A stretch of DNA of 33,712 bases from B16-G9 sp964400655 (GCA_964400655.1 CAYNVN010000060.1:1-33712); one strand, 5' to 3'. Shown: positions 15,259-24,780, counted from the stretch's first letter. Translations and numbers: made by a program. The notes: generated from the letters alone by a model not told the origin.

Positions 15259-16932
15259 TTAGAAACTACTTGAAATGGTAACATAAAAACCGCTTGATGC
15301 CGGTACCTGACGGCAAACACCTCCTACACAAACCACTCCTTCGCGCTGCCGGCCATAGGTTATTGAAAACCGTGTGGTTTTAATGGAATATCCTCCGGCA
15401 ACCGTATAAAAATGAAGTTGCTCATCCGATTCGGGATTGCCGTAGTTCCACTGGTCGGAAGCGGTAATAAACCAGTGGGGCGATATGGTATATTCCAGCA
15501 GAGCGGCCACCCAGTCGCCTTTATCCTGTTTGGTAAACAGGCCCTGCAGTTCCATTCTTAACGATTTTCTGGAAGTAAATTTATAGGTCATATCCAAAAT
15601 TCCGATGTTGTTATAAATTACCGGGTCGCCGGTATGTCCCTGAATGGTGGCAATATCAAAAACCTGATTCAGATAGGTAGCGGTAGCATGAAATTTCCGG
15701 CTGAATTTTTTATGGATTTGTACCTGAATGTCGCGCATAAAAATATGGTCGCTAAACTCAAAAAAATCGGAAGTATAACCGAGTGTTCCCGGCAAACCGA
15801 TTGCCGACGTATCGCCGGCAGGTTTACGAACAATATCGTTTATTTGCGAAAAGTTTACGGAAATATCGGTTCCGTATTTACCCCCCAGTTTGCTTTTGCG
15901 AGGAATTTTGTAATTAACCTGTATCTGAAAGCCTATTTCGCCGTTGGGTTGTGTGGCGTAAGGATACATGGATGCCAGCATATAGGTATGTGCTTCGGTA
16001 ATGGGAGGGAGGAAATTTATATCTAAGGCATTGGCGGTTTCGGCTCTGTCGGATTTGTACGAGAAGTTATCAATCCGTTTAAACACTGCCAAAATACCCA
16101 GCCCTTTGGTTGAATATGAAGCGTTAAAAATAAACGCATCGCCCTCTTTGTAAATATAATTGTTTATGGCCGAAGGGTCGTTTATTTTGTGGGCATATTC
16201 GGAGCTGAAATTAAATTTACCAATTCCAACCGAAAAACGTGCGGCACCGGTACCCACATCGCGCGGAAGTTTATAGATGGGATCGTTATCGGCCTGATAT
16301 TTACTAACAAAGCTACCTCCCAGCGAAAGTCTTAGTTTGGAATCGGCCATTGGCTTAATAAGGTCGTTAAACGATATTTCGGTATCAAATCCTTTTACGA
16401 TACCCCTTCCGTTTTTCGTGTATTTGTTCCAAAAAAACCGCTGGGTTCCATATACTCCTTTTAAAATAATACCTCTAACGGGCTGATATTGTACCCTAAT
16501 ACCATTGAGTGAGTTATCATAACCCAGTGTCCACTCCTGATAGGTTCTTAATACCAGTCCGTTTCCAAACTGCTCATAAAAATTTCCTACCGTAAAGCTG
16601 AATTTTTCGGTGGTATAGGATGCCCACATATAAGGTATTCCGCTTCCTTCCAGCCGGGGATCAAATCCGGCAATGGGCGGTATGTAGGTTTCAAACCTGG
16701 CTCCGGCAGAGAAATTGCCCAGAGAGTAAATAATTTCGGCATAACCGTTAAGTGCAAAGTGTCTTCCGTTGATAAGCGAATCGGTAATTCCCATGGCATC
16801 GTCGGCATGATAGTACATTCCGTCGGTTTCGAAACTTCCGTGTACTTCCGATTTATTTATCATTTCACTAAACTGTGCATACGATGATGTGACAGCCGAC
16901 AGAAAAAGAAAAACAAATAAAATCTTCTTCAT
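15259..16932 (-). CDS. DUF6029-like outer-membrane beta-barrel protein
   Basis: The start is the ATG at 16932; a TTG two codons upstream (16938) is less likely. The 557-residue product has a signal peptide ending SSYAQ. It then has long runs of alternating amphipathic strands rich in Tyr, Phe and Gly, ending in a terminal Phe (GFYVTISSSF), the C-terminal signature of an outer-membrane barrel. Blocks such as GSFETDGMYYHADD, GNFYEQFGNGLVLRTYQEW and YDNSLNGIRVQYQP resemble the Bacteroidota DUF6029 family, to my recollection. Function is unknown. A CVGGVC motif (C-x4-C) lies close to the C-terminus, in a probable loop. That matters because its two neighbours are thioredoxin-fold proteins, which makes it a possible client. 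Confidence 0.78.
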   Translation of the reverse strand: MKKILFVFLFLSAVTSSYAQFSEMINKSEVHGSFETDGMYYHADDAMGITDSLINGRHFALNGYAEIIYSLGNFSAGARFETYIPPIAGFDPRLEGSGIPYMWASYTTEKFSFTVGNFYEQFGNGLVLRTYQEWTLGYDNSLNGIRVQYQPVRGIILKGVYGTQRFFWNKYTKNGRGIVKGFDTEISFNDLIKPMADSKLRLSLGGSFVSKYQADNDPIYKLPRDVGTGAARFSVGIGKFNFSSEYAHKINDPSAINNYIYKEGDAFIFNASYSTKGLGILAVFKRIDNFSYKSDRAETANALDINFLPPITEAHTYMLASMYPYATQPNGEIGFQIQVNYKIPRKSKLGGKYGTDISVNFSQINDIVRKPAGDTSAIGLPGTLGYTSDFFEFSDHIFMRDIQVQIHKKFSRKFHATATYLNQVFDIATIQGHTGDPVIYNNIGILDMTYKFTSRKSLRMELQGLFTKQDKGDWVAALLEYTISPHWFITASDQWNYGNPESDEQLHFYTVAGGYSIKTTRFSITYGRQREGVVCVGGVCRQVPASSGFYVTISSSF

Positions 16933-16954
16933 AATCAATTATGTATTGGGAGTA

Positions 16955-17476
16955 TTAATGTTTGGAGATGTCTTCGCCTTTGGCAACCTTTTCTACCAGC
17001 TCAAATATTTCGTCTTCCAGTCCTTCGTAATACGAGGTGTGCTGATAAACAATGTTTCCGTTTCCGTCGAGTAAAAAAGTGTGTGGAATCATATTTACAC
17101 TCATGGCGCGTTTAAACTCCTGGTTCGGATCGAGTAAAACATCAAACTGCCAGTCCTTACCGTTTACAAAAGGCTTAACTTTTGCGGTGGAGCGGGCATC
17201 ATCTATGGAAATGGCTACAATTTTCACTCCTGTTTCTTCCTGCCACTCTTCGTACAATTCATTATATGCGTCCAGCTCTTTTTTACAAGGTTTACACCAT
17301 AAAGCCCAAAACGAAATCAAAACCGGTTTTCCGTCATTCGAGATGGTTTGGGTATTAATAATTTTTCCGTCAAGGGTTTTTATGTTTACCGAAGGGAGTT
17401 TTTTGCCTGCATCTGTTTGGGCCATTGATCCAAATCCAAGCAGCATAATAAATAATAGCGTTAATAAATTTTTCAT
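16955..17476 (-). CDS. TlpA/ResA-like periplasmic thioredoxin
   Basis: The 173-residue protein has a signal peptide (MKNLLTLLFIMLLGFGSMAQ) and one AhpC/TSA-redoxin domain. The active site is WCKPC (60-64) in SFWALWCKPCKKELDAY, and the cis-proline is in VNMIPHTFLLDGNG (about 131). The TlpA/ResA family reduces disulfides in envelope proteins and apocytochromes, usually fed by DsbD/CcdA. It heads the leftward trio with the DUF6029-like barrel (22 bp after its stop) and the Omp28-like lipoprotein. The 258-bp gap upstream to manA is AT-rich; a minus-strand TAACTTTA about 16 nt before the ATG is a weak -7 candidate. Confidence 0.9.
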   Translation of the reverse strand: MKNLLTLLFIMLLGFGSMAQTDAGKKLPSVNIKTLDGKIINTQTISNDGKPVLISFWALWCKPCKKELDAYNELYEEWQEETGVKIVAISIDDARSTAKVKPFVNGKDWQFDVLLDPNQEFKRAMSVNMIPHTFLLDGNGNIVYQHTSYYEGLEDEIFELVEKVAKGEDISKH

Positions 17477-17734
17477 TTGTTTTTATTTTGGTTAAAGTTA
17501 CAGCCTTGTATCAGGGCCGGTTAATGATTATTAATTTTCAAATTCGCTGTAAATATATTGATTCTTTTGACAACACTATACAGTTTTAAGTTGCACTGCA
17601 AGGTTCGGGCCGAATATGCTAACGGAAAACAGAAATTAACGGGATAATACGAAAACAATAAAAATTGTAATGTATCGCAAAGGTTGTTTTTTACAGAGAT
17701 AATAAATTAATGATTTGTTACAAGAGGGACTTAA

Positions 17735-18715
17735 TTACGGCACATATACCTCCAGTAATTTTGCGTCGCCTTCGGGGGTTAGTTTTACCAGATCGATAAC
17801 ATTGGGAACAACAACCGCTTCTCCTTTTGTTAAAGAAAGATTACCGTTGTTCCAGCTTAAATTTACTTTTCCCTCAACGGCAATGTAGATAACAAAAGAG
17901 TCGAGCTCTTCATAATTTTTTTGTAAGGCATTTTTAAGAATAATGGAATTGGTTACAAAAAACGGGCTTTTTACCAGCAGGTTGGTTTTGTTTACCTCTT
18001 CTTTATAATCTGTTTTAAACTTTTTATAATGTTTAAAGTCGATGGCACCAAGGGCCAGTTCCGTGTGAAGTTCACGCATCATACCGGCAGCATCCACCCT
18101 GTCCCAGTCATATATACGAAACGTGGCATCGGAGGTTTGCTGGATTTCGGCAAGTAAAATACCGGGTCCCAGCGCATGTACCCTTCCAGGAGGAATATAA
18201 AACACATCGCCCTTTTTTACCGTTTCGTGGTTCATAATCTCTTTCAGGGTTTTGTTGTTAAGATGTTCCAAATATTTTTCTTTGGTCATCTCCTGATTAA
18301 AACCTGCAATAAGTTGCGCTCCTTTGTCGGCCTCCAAAACATACCACATTTCTGTTTTACCGCTTGGTATGTTGTTTTTGTGAGCAAATTCATCGTCGGG
18401 GTGAACCTGAATGGAGAGCCAGCTATTGGCATTTAAGAACTTTATTAACAGCGGAAATTCATTTCCGAAATCTTCATATACCTTATCACCCACAAGGTCG
18501 CCCATATATATTTCAACCAGTTCGTTCAGTTCGTTACCTTTTAAAAAGCCGTTTGAAACAACGGTTTGTTGATTATCGTACCCCGAAACAATCCATGCTT
18601 CTCCACAATTGGGCAGGTTGCCGTAATCGAGGCCCAGCGAAGTTCTGATTTTATCGCCTCCCCATATTTTATCTTTAAAGACGGGCGTAAATTTTAACGG
18701 GTATAAGTCATTCAT
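17735..18715 (-). CDS. manA: Mannose-6-phosphate isomerase, class I
   Basis: The 326-residue protein is a short bacterial type-I phosphomannose isomerase of the cupin fold. It interconverts fructose 6-phosphate and mannose 6-phosphate. Zinc-site residues are visible: Gln103 and His105 in SIQVHPDDEFAH, Glu122 in GKTEMWYVLEA, and His180 in IPPGRVHALGPG. TSDATFRIYDWDR (about 195-206) carries the conserved catalytic Arg. It lies downstream of susD in the same direction, but a strong terminator separates them, so it is probably transcribed on its own. Supplying mannose for glycans links it to the Dpm1-like transferase at 29475, though at a distance. Confidence 0.95.
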   Translation of the reverse strand: MNDLYPLKFTPVFKDKIWGGDKIRTSLGLDYGNLPNCGEAWIVSGYDNQQTVVSNGFLKGNELNELVEIYMGDLVGDKVYEDFGNEFPLLIKFLNANSWLSIQVHPDDEFAHKNNIPSGKTEMWYVLEADKGAQLIAGFNQEMTKEKYLEHLNNKTLKEIMNHETVKKGDVFYIPPGRVHALGPGILLAEIQQTSDATFRIYDWDRVDAAGMMRELHTELALGAIDFKHYKKFKTDYKEEVNKTNLLVKSPFFVTNSIILKNALQKNYEELDSFVIYIAVEGKVNLSWNNGNLSLTKGEAVVVPNVIDLVKLTPEGDAKLLEVYVP

Positions 18716-18753
18716 AATTCAATTTTTTAAAAGGTAAAGATAGTATCAAAATA

Positions 18754-18783
18754 AAAAAGCCGGCTTATTTAAGCCGGCTTTTT
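18754..18783 (-). terminator. Strong intrinsic terminator after susD
   Basis: AAAAAGCCGGCTT (18754-18766) and AAGCCGGCTTTTT (18771-18783) form a perfect 13-bp stem with a 4-nt loop. It lies 24 nt past the susD stop and 38 nt before the manA start. Being symmetric it has T runs on both strands, but only the leftward susCD transcript needs it here. Confidence 0.9.
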
Positions 18784-18807
18784 AAGTATTAAATAACAAG
18801 TATTATT

Positions 18808-20289
18808 TTAATGAACACCTGTTCTTGTATCCCAGAACATCTGTTTTCCCCAGAAGTCGTCAACAATACCTTCTAACTGAGGATTGATGTTGGCGCTGTT
18901 CAGGTTTTGTTCCGAAACGGGATAAGGATAACGGAAAGGTCCGCGGTTGTGGTTTTCGGGTCCGTAAACAGAACCTGAAGCCGATGGCATTTCAGGGAAG
19001 TCTGTTCTACGTTGTTCGGCCCACAATTCCTGTCCTTGTTTGAACAATGAAATCCATTTTTGAGTATAGATTTTTTGCAGTTTCTCAGCATCTGTTCCTG
19101 ACCATGCAACATCGTCCTGAGCAACATAAGTATCATACTGATCACTCATTCCTGTTTCATCGAAAGAAGCTTTGATACCTTCCATGTAAGCTGCTTGTGC
19201 CATAGCATCAACACCACCGCGAAGAGCAGACTCTGCAATAATGAATTGAGATTCAGCGTAACGCATGAACCAGGTATAACCGGCCGGATCGTCACGATAC
19301 ATGGTACCGATTCTTGAAATGGTATCAATACTGAAGGAGTTGTTGGGAGCACCTTCGGGAGCACCAATGTATTTACCGTCAGGAGTTGGTAAAGCAAAGG
19401 CGGCAATTCTCGGGTCATTAAGCGCTTTCAGCTTATTGATCAGGGTTTGAGCCATGGCGTGGTCGTCACGACTTTCGTGGTTTTCAGCCCAGGGCTCTTT
19501 GTAAGGAGCGGTACCTTCCCATTTTAATTTGGGTTCTTCATCACGACTTGCAAAAATCGGATGTCCTGTCGGGTCGGTAAGAACGGCCTGAAGTTCCGCA
19601 CTTGCTTTGGCAAGATTAACGTTTGAAATTCTGATGGCAAGGCGTAAACGCAGTGAGTTACCAAATTTCTGCCATAATGAAGCATCGCCGTGATAAATAA
19701 AGTCACCGTCACCGATTTTGTTCTGTGCTGCCGGAATACCTGTTTTATTAAATAATGTATTGGCATATTCCAGTCTGCTGAACAGATCGTTATAAATGTC
19801 CTGTGCGTTATCATAAGCAGGAACCCAGTTATTATCTGATTCGGCAGATACTGCTTCGGTGTAAGGAATATTTCCCCACTGATCGGTAGCCATTTGCCAC
19901 AAGAAAACAGAAAATACTTCGGAAACAGCTTCCATATTGGCGTTACCGGCTTCAACGGCTTTGTCCTTTAATTTGCGCAGGTCCATTTGAACACGGTAAT
20001 AATCTCTCCACGCATTATCAACAACGTTGGAACGGTACTGATAACGTGCTTCATCAATATACTGAATCTTTGTAATGTGTCCTGCATAGCTAAGAAAGTT
20101 GTTCATACCCTGCCAGTCATCGAAAAACTGGTCACCGGTATAAATAATTGAGTTCCCTAAAATATTGGTCATAGGAACATCAACCGGGTTATTGGGATCA
20201 ATGTTTTGCTGTTCCCAGTTCTTGGTACAGGATGTGGCTAAAAGCCCAATCAACAGTACCACTAATGTATAATTAAATAATCTTTTCAT
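18808..20289 (-). CDS. SusD/RagB-family nutrient-binding lipoprotein (SusD-like_2 type)
   Basis: The 493-residue protein has a lipoprotein signal ending LLATSC (Cys21). NIDPNNPVDVPMTNIL near the N-terminus, the helix-rich body with WAWRDYY-like and TPR-like segments, and QKWISLFKQGQELWAEQRRTDFP near the C-terminus match the SusD-like_2 branch. SusD proteins cap the SusC barrel at the cell surface and bind glycans or peptides. This branch often accompanies SusC outside glycan-utilisation loci. It follows susC by 31 bp and ends at a strong terminator. No hydrolase, sulfatase or regulator lies next to the pair, so the ligand cannot be inferred. Confidence 0.92.
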   Translation of the reverse strand: MKRLFNYTLVVLLIGLLATSCTKNWEQQNIDPNNPVDVPMTNILGNSIIYTGDQFFDDWQGMNNFLSYAGHITKIQYIDEARYQYRSNVVDNAWRDYYRVQMDLRKLKDKAVEAGNANMEAVSEVFSVFLWQMATDQWGNIPYTEAVSAESDNNWVPAYDNAQDIYNDLFSRLEYANTLFNKTGIPAAQNKIGDGDFIYHGDASLWQKFGNSLRLRLAIRISNVNLAKASAELQAVLTDPTGHPIFASRDEEPKLKWEGTAPYKEPWAENHESRDDHAMAQTLINKLKALNDPRIAAFALPTPDGKYIGAPEGAPNNSFSIDTISRIGTMYRDDPAGYTWFMRYAESQFIIAESALRGGVDAMAQAAYMEGIKASFDETGMSDQYDTYVAQDDVAWSGTDAEKLQKIYTQKWISLFKQGQELWAEQRRTDFPEMPSASGSVYGPENHNRGPFRYPYPVSEQNLNSANINPQLEGIVDDFWGKQMFWDTRTGVH

Positions 20290-20320
20290 CTTTTCTATTT
20301 TTAAATTTTTAGGTTATCAA

Positions 20321-23300
20321 TTAAAATCTAACAGAAAATTTGAAACCAATGGTACGCGATGCCGGTAACTGATATTGCTCAATTCCAACACCTGAGTTGC
20401 CGGTACCAAATCCCGTTTCAGGATCAATTTTAATATCGTTAGAAGAATCAACCCACAATAAAGCTACATTATGAGCATAGAGGGAAATATCGAATCCTTT
20501 AATAACTTTATTGTTTTCAAAAAATCTTTTGGGTAATGTATAACCTAAAGAAATTTCACGCAATTTGATGAAAGAACCATCAATAACGCTCCACTCGTGT
20601 AGTTTATATGCATTGTAATAAAAACTACTTGGTGCTACAATATCGGTATTGTTAGGATCATTCAGGTCGGTATTTAACGGTGAGCCGTCTTCGTGAACAA
20701 ATGTTTCATCGGTCATGGCATTAACACCTGCGATGGCACCGGTTTCACGAACATTGTTGGCTGCTGTTTGTTCCAAAACACCTGCGTAGAGTCCGAACAT
20801 TTTTGTTACACTGAAAATATCGCCGCCGTGTCTTCCGTCAACAAGGAAGCTAAGGTTTACTTTACCCCAGTTTGAAGTGTTACCCCAGCTAAAACGGTTG
20901 TTGATACCGCCTGTCCAGTCAGGAATTACACTTCCGATTTCCTGTAAAGTAGAAGTTCTTTCGGGTAAACCATGGCTGTTAACAATGATGTTTCCATTGT
21001 CGTCGCGTTTGAAAGCGTAACCTTTGATGACACCGTACTCTTCACCGGGACGAGCCTCAACAGATAATCCACCCCATGAGTGTCCAATTTGGTAAGCTTC
21101 CAAATCTCCATAAAGTTCGTTAACCATGTTGGTGTTTTTAGCCCAGTTGATGTTAACGCTCCATGAGAAGTTCTTTGATTTGAAAATATCAACGTAAGCG
21201 CTTAACTCAATACCACTGTTTTCCAATTCTCCGGCATTAATCCATCTTGAATTGAAACCTGTTGAGGTGGCAACGTCGATAGCCATAATCTGATTTCTGG
21301 TTTTTTCATCGTAATAGGTAAAGTCAACACCTACACGTCCGTTCCAGAATTTCAGGTCTAAACCAAGTTCCCAAGCGTTTTTCTCTTCGGGTTTCAGGAA
21401 CGGGTTGTTGTTTTGTCTCAGATAATGATACAATGAAACACCTGAGAAAGGAGTAGCTGACTGATAATAGTTGTAGAGTGAATAAGGATCGGCATCACCC
21501 CCTACTTTAGCCCAGCTTGCGCGAAGTTTTGCAAAAGTTAAACCGTTGGGGTTTAAGTCAAGCAGGTTTGTTAATATAAATCCGGCATTAATTGAAGGAT
21601 ACCAATAGTTCCAGTCGTCCTTAGGAAGCGTTGAACTCCAGTCGCCACGAATGGTAGCACCTACAAAAAGAAAATCTTTATACGAGTAGTCAGCCTGTGC
21701 ATAAACACTGTTTGTTGTACGTAACGATTTATACATATCGGTAACGGGTGTACCTTTGGCGTTTCCTATATCAAAGAAGTTAGGAACGGTAAGTTCGTTT
21801 GCTCCAAGATGGTTGAAGCCGAACGAATTATTACGATAGTTGACACCAGCCAAACCTGTTATACGGTGAACACCTTCTTTTCCAAACGATTTGTCTAAGT
21901 TTAAGTAAAGGTCAATGTTTGTTTCCTGGAAATCTCTTTTTTGTTCAAAGAAATTACCACCTTGATTTTTTGATTCGTTTGACATGTTCCAGACAACATG
22001 TTTACGGTTTTCAGTCCAGAAATCGGTACCGGCTCTTAATACAACATTCAACCAGTCGTTGATATCGTATTCAAAGTTAACGTTACCCATTAATCTGTTT
22101 CTGTTTCTGCTACTGGTGTTTTTATAAACGGTCCAGTAAGGGTTGTTATGGTAATAATATGACCATGTATAAGGTTTTCCGAAGGCATCCAGTTCCATCC
22201 AGTGGTCTTTCAACGACTGCATGTTAACCTGACGGCCAAACCATGAACCGATTGACTGCATTACGTTGTTTGGGTCGTAACCGTTACCGGGCAGGTTGCT
22301 GCTGTAGTTGTTGATGTAAGTAACGTTGGCGGAAGCCTTGAATTTGTCGGTCATTTTATAAGTACCTGTGAAATTCACAGAGTTTTTATATAAATCAGTG
22401 TTAGGAATAACACCCTGCTGATCGTTGTAGATATAAGAAATTCTTCCGGTTGCCTTGTCGTTTCCACCGGAAACGGCAATATTATGTGTTTGGTTAACAC
22501 CGGTTGTGAAGAAATCTTTTACGTTATCGGGATGTGAAACCCAGGGTGTTGGTTCATAAACAGGATTACCCTGATCATCCAGTGTATAAGGACTGTCGAA
22601 TTGAGGGAGTTTTAAACCAATGTCCAGACGTGAACCCCAGCTTTCGTCCCAGCCGTCGTTAACACCACCCCAGTTACCATCGTAGTATGAATATACATGC
22701 TCCTGGGTATATTGTTGATATGAATACTGGTCTTCAGTTAATCCATTTTCAGCAAGATAATTGCGATAAGCATATTCGCTACCGTAACCGGCCTGTCCAT
22801 ATTTGTTTTGATAATCGGGTAAAATGTAAACTTTATCCCAGCCAACATTGTAGCTGTAAGTAACACCGATACCTTTGTTATTGGCTTTACCTTTTTTGGT
22901 GGTAATAAGGATAACACCGTTCAAAGCACGGCTACCGTAAAGCGCAGCAGCAGAAGCACCTTTAAGTACCGTCATCGACTCGATGTTTTCAGGGTTAATA
23001 TCCGAAATGGCATTACCGAAGTCGGCACCACCCCACTGCATATCTCCGTTACCGGAATCGTAGTTACTTATCGGTACACCGTCAACAACAAACAGAGGCT
23101 GGTTGTCGCTTCTTAATGAACTGTTACCACGAATGTTAATACGGGTAGAAGCACCTACGGCACCACTTGCGCTTGTGATTTGTACACCGGCAACCCTGCC
23201 TGAAAGTGCATTCAGTACATTATCGGTTTTTGCCTGAGTCAGTTGGTCGCCACTTACGTCTTGTACGGCGTAACCCAGTGTTTTCTTTTGACGGGAAACA

Positions 23301-23635
23301 CCGAGAGCAGTTACAACTACCTCGTCCATTTGCATAACATCAGGCTCCATAGTAACGTTAATTTCGTTTTGGTTGCTTAATGCAATGTCAACGGTTTTCA
23401 TCCCAACATAAGAAAACTGAAGTGTTTTATACTCCGGTTTTACCTCCAGGGAATACTTTCCATCCAAGTCGGTAATTGTACCAACTGTTGTTCCTTTCAC
23501 GGCTACAGTAACTCCGGGGATGCCTTGGCCGTCCTCAGAACTTACTACAGTACCATGAATAGTCCTTGTTTGTGCGTTGGCCCAATTCATACCAACAAAT
23601 AACAAGAACGTCAGCATAAGAGTAAATTTTCTCAT
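20321..23635 (-). CDS. SusC/RagA-family TonB-linked outer-membrane transporter
   Basis: The 1104-residue protein has a signal peptide (1-22). A carboxypeptidase-regulatory-like domain follows (about 25-98; GTVVSSEDGQGIPGVTVAVKG), then a TonB-box-like DEVVVTALG (104-112), and a plug with LNALSGRVAGVQI (141-153), LFVVDGVPIS and VLKGASAAALYGSRA (223-237). The rest is a long beta-barrel ending in Phe (TIGFKFSVRF). It imports large nutrients using TonB energy, with SusD as lid. There is no N-terminal secretin/TonB signalling extension, so control by an anti-sigma factor is not indicated. The 207-bp leader upstream (23636-23842) is AT-rich; an inverted repeat GGATTT/AAATCC (23730/23751) is its only visible structure. 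Confidence 0.96.
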   Translation of the reverse strand: MRKFTLMLTFLLFVGMNWANAQTRTIHGTVVSSEDGQGIPGVTVAVKGTTVGTITDLDGKYSLEVKPEYKTLQFSYVGMKTVDIALSNQNEINVTMEPDVMQMDEVVVTALGVSRQKKTLGYAVQDVSGDQLTQAKTDNVLNALSGRVAGVQITSASGAVGASTRINIRGNSSLRSDNQPLFVVDGVPISNYDSGNGDMQWGGADFGNAISDINPENIESMTVLKGASAAALYGSRALNGVILITTKKGKANNKGIGVTYSYNVGWDKVYILPDYQNKYGQAGYGSEYAYRNYLAENGLTEDQYSYQQYTQEHVYSYYDGNWGGVNDGWDESWGSRLDIGLKLPQFDSPYTLDDQGNPVYEPTPWVSHPDNVKDFFTTGVNQTHNIAVSGGNDKATGRISYIYNDQQGVIPNTDLYKNSVNFTGTYKMTDKFKASANVTYINNYSSNLPGNGYDPNNVMQSIGSWFGRQVNMQSLKDHWMELDAFGKPYTWSYYYHNNPYWTVYKNTSSRNRNRLMGNVNFEYDINDWLNVVLRAGTDFWTENRKHVVWNMSNESKNQGGNFFEQKRDFQETNIDLYLNLDKSFGKEGVHRITGLAGVNYRNNSFGFNHLGANELTVPNFFDIGNAKGTPVTDMYKSLRTTNSVYAQADYSYKDFLFVGATIRGDWSSTLPKDDWNYWYPSINAGFILTNLLDLNPNGLTFAKLRASWAKVGGDADPYSLYNYYQSATPFSGVSLYHYLRQNNNPFLKPEEKNAWELGLDLKFWNGRVGVDFTYYDEKTRNQIMAIDVATSTGFNSRWINAGELENSGIELSAYVDIFKSKNFSWSVNINWAKNTNMVNELYGDLEAYQIGHSWGGLSVEARPGEEYGVIKGYAFKRDDNGNIIVNSHGLPERTSTLQEIGSVIPDWTGGINNRFSWGNTSNWGKVNLSFLVDGRHGGDIFSVTKMFGLYAGVLEQTAANNVRETGAIAGVNAMTDETFVHEDGSPLNTDLNDPNNTDIVAPSSFYYNAYKLHEWSVIDGSFIKLREISLGYTLPKRFFENNKVIKGFDISLYAHNVALLWVDSSNDIKIDPETGFGTGNSGVGIEQYQLPASRTIGFKFSVRF

Positions 23636-23842
23636 AATGATGTTTTTGGTTAATGAATAATTAATTTAACATGTAATTCCATAATTCCTCTAAAAACAAG
23701 CGCAAGTTATAAAAAATCTTAAAATGTATGGATTTTTCATAAAAAAATATAAATCCTAATTTGCTTTGCCTTGCCACAAAAGGGTTTGCTGTTTTTAGCC
23801 TGTTAACTTACAGCGCTGCTTTTTTAATAAAAAAATGTTTTT

Positions 23843-24274
23843 TTAATAAAATTTATATCTGTTTATATATATCAATATCAGTATGATAAGACCAAGTGTT
23901 ATTTCGGGTAAATTAATACGATTTAAAATGAAAGTGGAAAAACCGATGGTGAAAAAATAGGAGATGTAATAATAATAAGTACCCTGTTTTTTTCGATAAA
24001 TGAGTAAAAAACCTGATAAAATAATGGCCAAATGAATCATTAAATCAACAAAAAGGGGTATGTACAGGTAGTTTCCGTTAAAGTTATTGTACTCAAGGTT
24101 ACTTAAAAAGTCGTTGTTTACAAACGAATATATTACTACTGTAAAATAATATATAAAGCCTGTTATTCCGTAAACTATCAGTAAAAGGGCCGTACCTTTT
24201 AGTAAACCGGGTAATCTGTTTTCCCGATTTTCTTTTTTAACGATTGTAATATTTTTGCCGGTTTCCGTTTCCAC
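23843..24274 (-). CDS. Small membrane protein of unknown function (four helices), copy B
   Basis: The 143-residue protein starts at a GTG (24274) that overlaps the stop of the preceding gene as TAGTG, a translational-coupling arrangement. No ATG lies near the N-terminus, which supports the GTG. Four hydrophobic helices are visible (about 24-50, 71-92, 97-115, 122-140) after a charged N-terminal tail. I recognise no family. It appears related to the upstream neighbour: both have a KKxGxxxYxIS segment before helix 3 and similar helix spacing. It could be a subunit of a two-protein membrane complex. It precedes susC by 207 bp. Confidence 0.75.
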   Translation of the reverse strand: METETGKNITIVKKENRENRLPGLLKGTALLLIVYGITGFIYYFTVVIYSFVNNDFLSNLEYNNFNGNYLYIPLFVDLMIHLAIILSGFLLIYRKKQGTYYYYISYFFTIGFSTFILNRINLPEITLGLIILILIYINRYKFY

Positions 24275-24711
24275 TACTTCATCAATTTTAAGTTTGATGC
24301 GTAAATATAAACAAACATTGCCGTTAACAACACATCAAAATAGGGGAAAGGCATGCCGGTAAGGTAAATGGTAGCAACAATCAATAACAAAATTTGTGAT
24401 ATGGTGTAAAGGTGAAATCCGGCTTTTTTAAATTTCCACATCATAAGGGCACCCGTAAACGAGAAAGCAAACAAAATCCCCTGAAATAAAAAAAAGTTAC
24501 GATCGGTATTTAAAAACAGTGACAGGTCGAGTTCCACCCCCATCATGTTAACGGTATCTTGTCCTTCAAAGGTCTCTTTTATAAAGTCAATCATACTGTA
24601 AACTACAAAGTTTGACAGCACCGACAATATTCCGTTTACCATTGAAAACACCAGAAATATCGACAACATCTGCGGCCGCTGTTGCAAATCCGTATCTTTT
24701 ATTTCATCCAT
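24274..24711 (-). CDS. Small membrane protein of unknown function (four helices), copy A
   Basis: The 145-residue protein has four predicted helices (about 16-40, 72-92, 98-117, 121-139) and an extended loop between helices 1 and 2 (FEGQDTVNMMGVELDLSLFLNTDR). No catalytic motif or known family is evident. It lies 69 bp downstream of the ammonia-lyase gene on the same strand and overlaps the next gene by one base. The two small proteins are therefore made together, and perhaps with the lyase. KKAGFHLYTIS (about 95-105) lines up with KKQGTYYYYIS in the neighbour, evidence for a tandem duplication. Confidence 0.75.
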   Translation of the reverse strand: MDEIKDTDLQQRPQMLSIFLVFSMVNGILSVLSNFVVYSMIDFIKETFEGQDTVNMMGVELDLSLFLNTDRNFFLFQGILFAFSFTGALMMWKFKKAGFHLYTISQILLLIVATIYLTGMPFPYFDVLLTAMFVYIYASNLKLMK

Positions 24712-24780
24712 ATTTTTATTTCTTCAAATAACAATAAACGAATTTCAAATTCATTAATAATTGCATTAACCTCTGATGGT

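Noticed and set aside
15634..16026. 130-codon frame antisense to the DUF6029-like gene
   Set aside because: It is opposite a continuous signal-peptide-bearing barrel gene and lacks any motif.
18716..20289. manA as part of a mannose-utilisation locus with susCD
   Set aside because: A perfect 13-bp-stem terminator separates them, and no mannan-degrading enzyme is present.
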